Source: Moraxellaceae bacterium UBA2032
GTDB lineage: Bacteria > Pseudomonadota > Gammaproteobacteria > Pseudomonadales > Moraxellaceae
Direction: 5' to 3'
Assembly: GCA_002333125.1 (NCBI GenBank)
Contig: DDBM01000199.1
Span: 13,631-18,960 of the forward strand
DNA length: 5,330 bases
Under the pieces are notes generated by a model. That model was not told the DNA's origin. It did not search any database and was given only the letters and a program-made list of their open reading frames with translations. Shown here piece by piece: positions 1-5,330 of the stretch (position 1 is its first letter; every line of letters starts with the position of its first letter). Both the position numbers and the translations under genes were made by a program.

Positions 1-22
1 CCCCAAATTTGGGGGATTTTTT
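1..22. terminator. Palindromic terminator at the left edge, probably bidirectional
   Basis: Bases 1-14 form a perfect palindrome, CCCCAAATTTGGGG. A fifth G at 15 suggests that the stem continues beyond the window. A run of six T at 17-22 follows, which gives the classical intrinsic-terminator form on the plus strand, for a gene that would end left of the window. Read on the minus strand, the same hairpin lies about 35 nt after the ornithine decarboxylase stop and could end that transcript as well. Its minus-strand U-tract, if any, is outside the window. Confidence 0.65.
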
Positions 23-30
23 ATGACTCA

Positions 31-59
31 AACAAGTAAATTTGGGATTTATACTTGTT
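31..59. repeat. 8-bp inverted repeat across the decarboxylase stop codon
   Basis: AACAAGTA at 31-38 and TACTTGTT at 52-59 are perfect inverted copies around a 13-nt loop. The right arm lies within the last codons of the decarboxylase gene, and the stop codon (49-51) falls in the loop. No T-run follows on the minus strand, so alone it is not a standard terminator. It could stabilise the 3' end of the mRNA or be chance in AT-rich DNA. The loop side also repeats AAATTTGGG (38-46), which is part of the neighbouring palindrome at 5-13. Confidence 0.35.
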
Positions 60-1245
60 CTTCGTCATCGTTACCTAAACCAATAAAATAGGTTTTTAAC
101 GGTGGAAAACCATTAAACTCTACCGAACTATACGATGTGGTATAAGCACCCGTTGTCATCCAGTATAAACGGTCACCTACCGCTAAATTATGCGGCAAAT
201 GATAGTTAGAGTTTTCGTACATAATATCGGTAGAGTCACAGGTTGGCCCTGCTAATACCACACTACCCTCTTGTACGTTGGCTTGCATTTTTTCGCTATA
301 AATAGGATATTTAATCGCTTCGCCCATGGTTTCGATTAAACCTTGAAACAAGCCCACATCCACATAAATCCAGCGTTTTAGGTCGGTACGCGATTTACGT
401 GAAATTAATACCACCTCGGACACCAACACACCCGACTCACCCACTAAAGAGCGACCTGGTTCTAAAATAATTTCAGGCACTTCGTCGCCGTGGTCATCAT
501 GCAAATAACGCAAAATTTCTTCGGCATAAACCTGAATTGGGTTTACTTCAGAAATATAGTTAGCAGGAAAACCGCCACCCATGTTAATCATTTTTAAGAT
601 AACGCCTTCTTCTAAGCGCATCCAGTCAAACATATATTTAACTTTAGATAAGGCAGCATCCCATACCGCAATATCTTTTTGCTGTGAGCCTACATGAAAC
701 GAAATACCATAAGGTATTAAGCCTAACAGTTTGGCTTGCACTAAGAGGTCAATCGCCATGTCTGGATGACAACCAAATTTACGCGATAATGGCCATTCGG
801 CAGTTTCGCCACCTTCTACCAAAATACGCACAAAGATTTTAGAGTTAGGCGCGTTTTCGGCAATTGACTGTAAATCAGCTTTGGAGTCAGTCGCAAATAA
901 ACGAATGCCTTTGTCATAGGCATATTTAATATGTGCCGCTTTTTTTATGGTATTACCATAAGAAATACGGTCAGGATGTACGCCTGCTGCTAATACTTTG
1001 TCTAGCTCGTAAATAGAGGCAATATCAAAGTTAGAGCCTAAATCACGCAACAACTCAATAACAGGCTTACCTGGATTAGCTTTTAGTGCGTAATGCACCT
1101 TAGCCATAGGAAAGCAAGTGGTGATTTCTTCGTACTTTTGCTTGATGATTTCTAAATCAACAACCAAAAATGGGGTTTCTTTGGTGTCGGCGAATTTTTT
1201 GATACGTTTCCATTCTTCATCAGAACAGTAATTAGCTAAGCGCAT
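49..1245 (-). CDS. speC: Ornithine decarboxylase, alanine-racemase-fold (eukaryotic-type) PLP enzyme
   Basis: Predicted cytoplasmic PLP enzyme that decarboxylates L-ornithine to putrescine and CO2, the entry step of polyamine synthesis. The 398-residue length fits the group IV family. Visible landmarks in order are YALKANP with the Schiff-base lysine K55, HVGSQ at 184-188 (H184 would stack on PLP, S187 would bind its phosphate), the glycine loop GGGFP at 223-227, and the phosphate-binding EPGR at 262-265. These are followed by GPTCDSTD at 333-340 with the catalytic C336 and D337 supplied across the dimer, and GAYTTSYSSVEFNGF at 366-380 with Y368 near PLP. All key residues are present. The TIM barrel covers roughly residues 25-270, and a beta domain follows. 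The start has only a weak Shine-Dalgarno (GGGTAA, complement of 1251-1256). The C-terminus is acidic (NDDEEQ). The gene lies 137 nt behind carbonic anhydrase on the same strand. Dual lysine/ornithine specificity cannot be excluded. The symbol follows Pseudomonas use; E. coli SpeC has an unrelated fold. Confidence 0.9.
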   Translation of the reverse strand: MRLANYCSDEEWKRIKKFADTKETPFLVVDLEIIKQKYEEITTCFPMAKVHYALKANPGKPVIELLRDLGSNFDIASIYELDKVLAAGVHPDRISYGNTIKKAAHIKYAYDKGIRLFATDSKADLQSIAENAPNSKIFVRILVEGGETAEWPLSRKFGCHPDMAIDLLVQAKLLGLIPYGISFHVGSQQKDIAVWDAALSKVKYMFDWMRLEEGVILKMINMGGGFPANYISEVNPIQVYAEEILRYLHDDHGDEVPEIILEPGRSLVGESGVLVSEVVLISRKSRTDLKRWIYVDVGLFQGLIETMGEAIKYPIYSEKMQANVQEGSVVLAGPTCDSTDIMYENSNYHLPHNLAVGDRLYWMTTGAYTTSYSSVEFNGFPPLKTYFIGLGNDDEEQV

Positions 1246-1382
1246 AGATATTACCCGTTAAAGGCAAAGCAACAACGATGCTTCTGATAAAATCAAAAGC
1301 GGCGAAACACGGTCGTCCCCGTAAAGGGCGAAGATTAAAGCCAAAGCCCCTGACAATCAAGTCACAATTTTAAAACAAGCCA
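1246..1382. other. Intergenic region between carbonic anhydrase and ornithine decarboxylase
   Basis: This 137-nt gap holds no ORF that I would defend. It has GC-rich patches in an AT-rich setting: GGCGA at 1301-1305 can pair with TCGTC at 1313-1317 (one G-U pair, 7-nt loop), and CCC near 1318-1320 can pair with GGG at 1326-1328. On the minus strand a poor promoter match exists, with TTGATT (complement of 1354-1359) and TTTAAT (complement of 1333-1338) spaced 15 bp, shorter than ideal. No clear U-tailed terminator follows the carbonic anhydrase stop. The gap could be a decarboxylase leader with its own promoter, or a processed spacer within one operon. Confidence 0.4.
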
Positions 1383-2036
1383 TTAAATTGCCTGAGTTTG
1401 GGTCAACAAACGATGAACGGCGGCTTTCATTTCGGCTGTAGAACTCAAACTTAAGGCTAAATCGCGTAATAAGCCATCTTCTACGCCATAAATCCAACCA
1501 TGAACCGATAACTTTTGACCACGCTGCCATGCGTTACGCACTAAGGTGTTTTCGCAGACATTAAATACCTGTTCCATCACATTTAGCTCACAGAGCTTAT
1601 CTAGACGTTCTTGTTCGGTAGCAAACGTGTCTAAATACCGCTGATGTTTGACAATAATATCTTGTATATGACGTAACCAGTTATCAACCAAACCAAAGGA
1701 TTGTTGCTGCAAGGCGGCTTGCACCCCACCACAACGATAATGACCGCATACAATAATATGTTCGACCTTTAGCACATCAATCGCAAATTGCATCACCGAT
1801 AAGCAATTAAAGTCGGTATGAATCACCAAGTTGGCCACATTACGATGCACAAACATATCACCCGGTAATACATCGACTAATTGGGTACAAGGCACACGGC
1901 TATCGGCACAACCAATCCATAAATAACGCGGTGTTTGTTGATTGGTTAATTTACTAAAAAAACTAGGGTCATCGTTTTTAATACGTTGCGCCCATTTTTT
2001 ATTACTATCTAATAAATGTTCAAGAACGTGGCTCAT
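1383..2036 (-). CDS. can: Beta-class carbonic anhydrase (Can type)
   Basis: Zinc enzyme that interconverts CO2 and bicarbonate in the cytoplasm, supplying bicarbonate for carboxylases. The 217-residue length is close to E. coli Can (220). The signature WIGCADSRVP at 40-49 carries zinc ligand C43 and the D45-R47 catalytic dyad, and GHYRCGG at 98-104 carries zinc ligands H99 and C102. HRNVANLV at 64-71 is the conserved core strand region. The residues that form the inhibitory bicarbonate pocket in type II enzymes such as Haemophilus HICA (Trp, Arg, Tyr) appear as W40, R65 and Y183, so regulation by bicarbonate and pH is expected. The first 17 nt overlap the end of the upstream membrane-protein gene in another frame. 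A GGAG Shine-Dalgarno (complement of 2047-2050) stands 10 nt before the ATG, inside that gene, which supports this start and translational coupling. No signal peptide is present. Confidence 0.95.
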   Translation of the reverse strand: MSHVLEHLLDSNKKWAQRIKNDDPSFFSKLTNQQTPRYLWIGCADSRVPCTQLVDVLPGDMFVHRNVANLVIHTDFNCLSVMQFAIDVLKVEHIIVCGHYRCGGVQAALQQQSFGLVDNWLRHIQDIIVKHQRYLDTFATEQERLDKLCELNVMEQVFNVCENTLVRNAWQRGQKLSVHGWIYGVEDGLLRDLALSLSSTAEMKAAVHRLLTQTQAI

Positions 2037-2391
2037 CCGTTACAGACTCCGTAGATTTTTGGTCGGTTTTGACTGTTGCAGACAACATATTAATGGTTTG
2101 TTTTTCTGTCCATAAAGCAGCATAAGTGAGTAACACTACACTCGCCAACAATAAACCACAGCCTACAAACGCTAAGTTGCCTAATGCTGCCAGTTTGGCG
2201 ATTTCAATATCACTCACTTGGCCTAGCCGTAATTTATCTAACAACAAAACAGGGTTAATGTATAACGGCTTGGTTTGCCACAGCCAACCATAAAAGCCTG
2301 CCAAACCCACAAAAAACAACCAGCCGAGGCGATTCCACCAACGAATATGTTTTAAGCGTTTTTGAATATAGTGTTGTTGTTCGGGAGTCAT
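2020..2391 (-). CDS. Small two-helix inner-membrane protein of unknown function
   Basis: I do not recognise a named family. The 123-residue protein has a basic, amphipathic N-terminus (QKRLKHIRWWNRLGW, 10-24), a first hydrophobic segment at about 22-38 rich in Trp, Phe and Gly, and a 25-30 residue loop. A second hydrophobic segment spans about 67-93, followed by a polar tail of about 30 residues with many Thr, Ser, Lys and Glu. By the positive-inside rule both ends face the cytoplasm. It has no cleavable signal peptide and no Cys or His cluster suggesting catalysis. A good Shine-Dalgarno AGGAAG (complement of 2397-2402), 5 nt before the ATG, makes the gene convincing. It is first in the transcript with carbonic anhydrase, and its last codons overlap that gene's start by 17 nt. 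A role linked to CO2/bicarbonate is possible from context only. Confidence 0.8.
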   Translation of the reverse strand: MTPEQQHYIQKRLKHIRWWNRLGWLFFVGLAGFYGWLWQTKPLYINPVLLLDKLRLGQVSDIEIAKLAALGNLAFVGCGLLLASVVLLTYAALWTEKQTINMLSATVKTDQKSTESVTDEPRS

Positions 2392-2396
2392 GTTTG

Positions 2397-2402
2397 CTTC
2401 CT
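2397..2402 (-). promoter_or_regulatory. Ribosome binding site of the membrane-protein gene
   Basis: The complement reads AGGAAG, 5 nt upstream of the ATG at 2391. This is the clearest Shine-Dalgarno in the window and the main reason to trust this small gene and its start. Confidence 0.75.
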
Positions 2403-2488
2403 GAGCCTAAAGCTGTGTTATGTCTATTAGTGTAACTTAAATTGTGAATCTGTAGCCAAATAAGCACAGCACCATTTTTGTTAATATT

Positions 2489-2516
2489 TTGTTGGCCGCT
2501 TGAGTTCGGGTACAAT
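2489..2516 (+). promoter_or_regulatory. Probable sigma-70 promoter of ppnP
   Basis: TACAAT at 2511-2516 matches the -10 consensus at five of six bases. TTGTTG at 2489-2494 lies 16 bp upstream as a weak -35 (first three bases match). The bases just after the -10 are GC-rich (GGCGCGC). A start near 2523 would give a 5' leader of about 55 nt before ppnP. The -10 is convincing, the -35 less so. Confidence 0.45.
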
Positions 2517-2577
2517 GGCGCGCATTTGTTTTTATGACTGGCCTAAGCCCTAATTTAATTTTTAAGAGTAAAACCCA

Positions 2578-2889
2578 ATGAGTCAATTTGATAATGTGAG
2601 CGTTGTAAAAAAATCCAATGTTTATTTTGATGGTAAGTGTGTGAGTCACACGGTTATTGTGGGCAATGGCACACGTAAAACAGTGGGCGTGATTTTTCCA
2701 TCAACCTTAGTGTTTAATACTGGCGCACCCGAAATTATGGAAGTGATTGGCGGCAAATGTCGTGTTAAATTGGCCGATAGTGACACTTGGAGTGAGTACG
2801 TTGCAGGTCAAGCCTTTGAAGTAGCAGGAAACTCTAGCTTTACTATCGAAACCGTTGAGTTGTTAGATTACGTGTGTCATTTTGCTTGA
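2578..2889 (+). CDS. ppnP: Pyrimidine/purine nucleoside phosphorylase PpnP (DUF1255/YaiE family)
   Basis: Small cupin-fold enzyme that splits purine and pyrimidine nucleosides with phosphate into free base and ribose-1-phosphate, a nucleoside salvage role in the cytoplasm. The 103 residues compare with about 94 in E. coli YaiE/PpnP. The difference is mainly a short N-terminal extension ([20 protein letters not shown]) that I recall from Acinetobacter-type homologues. Family features are the SNVYFDGK strand near the start, [17 protein letters not shown] around 42-58, [13 protein letters not shown] around 76-88, and the terminal DYVCHF. The protein is a single cupin domain with no signal peptide or membrane segment. 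The start is preceded by a weak AAGAG (2564-2568). The gene stands alone on its strand, with its own promoter upstream and a hairpin 7 nt after the stop, so it is probably monocistronic. Confidence 0.93.
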   Translation: MSQFDNVSVVKKSNVYFDGKCVSHTVIVGNGTRKTVGVIFPSTLVFNTGAPEIMEVIGGKCRVKLADSDTWSEYVAGQAFEVAGNSSFTIETVELLDYVCHFA

Positions 2890-2896
2890 TGATAAT

Positions 2897-2920
2897 TAGG
2901 GGCGCAATTATGCGCCCCTA
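2897..2920. terminator. Strong 10-bp hairpin between convergent genes
   Basis: TAGGGGCGCA (2897-2906) pairs perfectly with TGCGCCCCTA (2911-2920) around a 4-nt loop. It starts 7 nt after the ppnP stop and ends 5 nt before the stop of the convergent molybdoenzyme gene, which is the expected position of a shared bidirectional terminator. It lacks a real U-tract on either side (plus: CTCGCTTAAC; minus: ATTATCATC). It may therefore act as a Rho-linked or 3'-stabilising stem, or be a copy of a dispersed palindromic repeat. The stem itself is certain; its function is inferred. Confidence 0.6.
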
Positions 2921-2925
2921 CTCGC

Positions 2926-5271
2926 TTAACTTGCCGTTACCTCAATTTTTTTAGTCCGTTTTACTTTTTTAGCTACAGGCACAACCACCACAGGCACACC
3001 ATTTAAGGCCGCATTACCACTGATGCCATCGACATAAATCTCATCAGTAATATCATTCATACTTTCGCCCATTGCTTTACCCTCTGCAATACTTAGCTGA
3101 GTTCCTTCACGGTTATGACCAAAACCATGCGGAATACTAATCACACCTTGCATAATGTCATCACATAATTCGATAGGTAAGCTAATTTCTCCTACACGAG
3201 ATTTGACCTTAACCACTTCGCCTTCGGTTAGCTTTAAGGCTTTAGCATCTAGGCTATTCATCATCACTGTACAACGATTTTTACCTTTAACTAAAGGCAA
3301 ACTATTGTGTAACCACGAGTTATTACTACGAATATGACGACGACCAATCAGACTAAACTCAGTAATTTGACGTGGTTTGGCACTGTGTAAGGCTAAACGA
3401 GCGCGGCTGAGTTCGGCCAAATAAATATGCGGTGATAACACCACTTTGCCGTCAGTGGTACAAATACGCTGCGCCAATGATGGCTCTAACGCGCCTAAAT
3501 CTATCCCGTGTGGATTTTCTTTAAGTTTGGCCAAACTTAACCCCTGTGCTTTACCACTTACAGGCGTAGCCGTCATGAGTTGCTCTAATTGACGTGCCAA
3601 AGATTGTGTTTTTGGCAAGGCCGAAAGCACTTTAACAACCGCTTTGGCGGTACGCTGTGCAAGTGGTGTTAAACCAAATGGCACATTACCATAAGGGCCT
3701 ATTTGTAATAGTAAATCTAAAATACCTTCGGGTTTAACTTTTTCGACCACCGATTTAATGCCCTTCCATAACCATTTATCGGCAGGCGTATTGGCACTTA
3801 AACGGGAGGTTAGCTCTAATAAAATTTGCCAATCATGGAGCGTGTTTTCGGGTGGGGTGATGAGTGGTGGTGAATATTTGCTTACGTTACGCACTGCTAA
3901 CATATTAAAAATCAAATCATAATGACCATGCTCTAGTACGCCTGTTGGCGGCAAAATAATATTGGCATGACGGGTAGTCTCGTTTAAATAAATATCAATC
4001 GACACCATAAAATCTAAACTGGCTAAGGCTTCATCTAACTGCTTGCCATTGGGTGTAGAAAGCACAGGATTCCCTGCATGGGTAATCATCGCTTTGATTT
4101 GGCCTTTGCCTTGAGTCAAAATTTCTTCGGCTAATACCGCAACGGGCAACTCACCGTTAAACTCAGGCAAGCCGCGAACTCTGGACTGATAACGATTAAA
4201 ACTGCCACGCGCTGCTGCCAAAGAGGAGCTTAAACCCACCACATCTACCGCAGGATGATTAAATAACGCGCCACCGACTTTATCTAAATTACCTGTAACC
4301 ACGTTAATGACATTGACTAACCAAGCTGACACACCACCATATTCTTGAGTACAAATACCCATGCGGCCATAACAAACCGCTTTGTTAGCCTTAGCAAAAT
4401 CACGAGCTAAGCCAATAATAGTGTCGGCAGCAATACCTGTTAACGAAGCTGCGGCTTGGGGGGTAAATGGCTCAATGGCTAATTTTAATAACTCTAAACC
4501 TAAGGCTTGCTGATTAATGGCTTGCTCATTAACTAAGTTTTCGCTAAATAAAACATTTAATAAGGCTGCCAAAAAATACACATCACTGGCAGGTTTAATA
4601 AAATGATGCTCACCTACCTGTTGCGCAGTTTCGGTGCGACGTGGGTCTAAAATCACCACACGCCCACCACGTGCTTGGATTTTTTTGATGCGACCCATAA
4701 TGTCGCCACCTGACATATAACTGCCATTAGATGCGGCAGGATTTGCGCCTAACATCAGCATAAAATCGGTGTTATCGACATCAGGAAGAGGAAATAATAA
4801 TTGGTGACCAAACATTTGTAACGAGGCCAACATATGAGGCAACTGGTCAACGCTGGTGGCACTAAATTTATTTTTACTGTGTAAAGCAGCCATTAATGGG
4901 GCAGCAAACATCATTGCACCCATATTATGTACGGTAGGATTACCCACATAAAAACCCACGGCATGACTGCCACGCTCAAGCTGCACTTTTTTAATGCCTT
5001 GCTCTACTTCGTCAAAAGCCTGCGCCCAACTAATTTCTTGCCAACCATCGCTCGTGCGCTTCATAGGGTATTTAAGACGGTCTGGATCTTCTTGCAGCGT
5101 TTTTAAGGCAATGGCTTTGGCACAAATATGACCTTTGCTAAAAGGGTCGTTATGGTCACCTTTAATGCTGGTAATTACTTGGGTTTCACCATCCAAACTT
5201 GGCTCAGTGGTAATCACCACACCACACATGGCTTCACATAAATTACAGGTACGATAATGAGGTTGGCTCAT
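2926..5271 (-). CDS. Molybdopterin/[4Fe-4S] oxidoreductase of the DMSO reductase superfamily, substrate unknown
   Basis: A 781-residue redox enzyme that should bind a bis-molybdopterin guanine dinucleotide cofactor and one [4Fe-4S] cluster. C9, C12, C16 and C50 form the N-terminal cluster site, with the conserved K52 just after C50. The main molybdopterin domain spans about 60-490 and shows GANPAASNGS (175-184), VVILDPRRTETA (205-216), GRMGICTQEYGG (302-313), TGNLDKVGGA (326-335), and later HAGNPVLSTPNG and TRHANIILPP. A variable linker follows, containing NPHGIDLGALEP, and then the C-terminal dinucleotide-binding domain (about 639-765; IGRRHIRSNNSW, HGFGH at 715-719). The last 15 or so residues are Lys-rich. 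There is no Tat signal, so it is probably cytoplasmic. In the region matching the metal-ligand loop (SVDQLPHMLASLQMFG, 140-155) I find no Cys or Sec, and the catalytic His of formate dehydrogenases is absent, so naming it formate dehydrogenase is unsafe. No partner subunit is in the window. AAAGAGAG (complement of 5279-5286) serves as Shine-Dalgarno. Confidence 0.9.
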   Translation of the reverse strand: MSQPHYRTCNLCEAMCGVVITTEPSLDGETQVITSIKGDHNDPFSKGHICAKAIALKTLQEDPDRLKYPMKRTSDGWQEISWAQAFDEVEQGIKKVQLERGSHAVGFYVGNPTVHNMGAMMFAAPLMAALHSKNKFSATSVDQLPHMLASLQMFGHQLLFPLPDVDNTDFMLMLGANPAASNGSYMSGGDIMGRIKKIQARGGRVVILDPRRTETAQQVGEHHFIKPASDVYFLAALLNVLFSENLVNEQAINQQALGLELLKLAIEPFTPQAAASLTGIAADTIIGLARDFAKANKAVCYGRMGICTQEYGGVSAWLVNVINVVTGNLDKVGGALFNHPAVDVVGLSSSLAAARGSFNRYQSRVRGLPEFNGELPVAVLAEEILTQGKGQIKAMITHAGNPVLSTPNGKQLDEALASLDFMVSIDIYLNETTRHANIILPPTGVLEHGHYDLIFNMLAVRNVSKYSPPLITPPENTLHDWQILLELTSRLSANTPADKWLWKGIKSVVEKVKPEGILDLLLQIGPYGNVPFGLTPLAQRTAKAVVKVLSALPKTQSLARQLEQLMTATPVSGKAQGLSLAKLKENPHGIDLGALEPSLAQRICTTDGKVVLSPHIYLAELSRARLALHSAKPRQITEFSLIGRRHIRSNNSWLHNSLPLVKGKNRCTVMMNSLDAKALKLTEGEVVKVKSRVGEISLPIELCDDIMQGVISIPHGFGHNREGTQLSIAEGKAMGESMNDITDEIYVDGISGNAALNGVPVVVVPVAKKVKRTKKIEVTAS

Positions 5272-5330
5272 GGTGATGCTCTCTTTAAAATAAATTGTTT
5301 TGATTTTTGAGTAATGTGGACGAAGGTACT
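5272..5330 (-). promoter_or_regulatory. Upstream region of the molybdoenzyme gene
   Basis: Read on the minus strand this is AT-rich DNA leading to a Shine-Dalgarno-like AAAGAGAG (complement of 5279-5286), 7 nt before the ATG. A TATTTT -10-like hexamer lies just before it, with a poor TTACTC -35 match 16 bp upstream. A start there would leave a very short leader, so the real promoter may lie beyond the window. No neighbouring gene is visible at this edge. Confidence 0.3.

Larger units (their letters stand above)
2392..2577. promoter_or_regulatory. Divergent intergenic region driving both flanking transcripts
   Basis: The 186 nt lie between divergent start codons and must hold promoters for both directions. 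Plus side: see the ppnP promoter entry. Minus side: the strong Shine-Dalgarno AGGAAG is clear (complement of 2397-2402). A TACACT -10-like hexamer (complement of 2429-2434) has only a poor TTGGCT -35 match at 19 bp spacing, so that promoter is tentative. GCTGTG at 2412-2417 and CACAGC at 2465-2470 form an inverted pair. With a one-base gap the match extends to GCTGTGTTAT (2412-2421) against ATAAGCACAGC (2460-2470). Its arms flank the tentative minus-strand promoter, which could indicate an operator or be chance. Confidence 0.5.

Noticed and set aside
1351..1364. TGAC-N6-GTCA as a regulator-binding site
   Set aside because: The arms are only 4 bp, match no operator that I can name, and are expected by chance at this length.
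1368..1375. TTTTAAAA just after the carbonic anhydrase stop as a terminator
   Set aside because: It is an A/T-only palindrome with no GC stem, so it would not form a stable terminator hairpin.
2255..2515. Minus-strand open frame of 86 codons
   Set aside because: It overlaps the membrane-protein gene in another frame and runs into the divergent promoter region. Its composition is not protein-like and no ribosome site favours it.
2437..2649. Minus-strand open frame of 70 codons
   Set aside because: It lies antisense to the start and promoter of ppnP, with no recognisable family and no Shine-Dalgarno.
3155..3337. Plus-strand open frame of 60 codons
   Set aside because: It lies entirely antisense within the well-supported molybdoenzyme gene and is a shadow of it.
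2926..5271. Naming the molybdoenzyme formate dehydrogenase, possibly with selenocysteine
   Set aside because: The frame has no internal TGA, the ligand position reads Leu and the following catalytic His is missing. Only the superfamily assignment is safe.

Overview
The window carries five intact protein genes and no RNA gene, insertion sequence, CRISPR array or phage remnant that I can see. It is fairly AT-rich (low to mid 40s % GC by eye). The proteins are of gammaproteobacterial type: a PpnP (DUF1255) protein with an Acinetobacter-like N-terminus, a Can-type beta-carbonic anhydrase and a eukaryotic-fold ornithine decarboxylase. A relative of the Moraxellaceae is my best guess, but this rests on remembered protein resemblance, not on a search.

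Layout. On the minus strand, read from right to left, a small two-helix membrane protein (2391-2020) overlaps by 17 nt the start of a beta-carbonic anhydrase (2036-1383). After a 137-nt gap comes an ornithine decarboxylase (1245-49). A palindromic terminator lies at the left edge, between this gene and whatever lies to the left. A 186-nt intergenic region (2392-2577) separates these genes from a divergent plus-strand gene for the nucleoside phosphorylase PpnP (2578-2889). A strong 10-bp hairpin (2897-2920) then separates PpnP from a convergent minus-strand gene for a large, apparently cytoplasmic molybdopterin/[4Fe-4S] oxidoreductase (5271-2926), whose promoter region reaches the right edge.

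How the genes may work together. The membrane protein and carbonic anhydrase are almost certainly one transcript and probably translationally coupled. The decarboxylase releases CO2 while making putrescine, and the carbonic anhydrase interconverts CO2 and bicarbonate. The adjacency is chemically sensible, but the gap between them could hold a separate promoter. PpnP (nucleoside salvage) and the molybdoenzyme look like independent housekeeping or accessory genes.

Nothing here amounts to a clearly new system. The points most worth a second look are the molybdoenzyme's apparent lack of a Cys, Sec, Ser or Asp molybdenum ligand, the uncharacterised membrane protein coupled to the carbonic anhydrase, and the two hairpin-rich intergenic spots.
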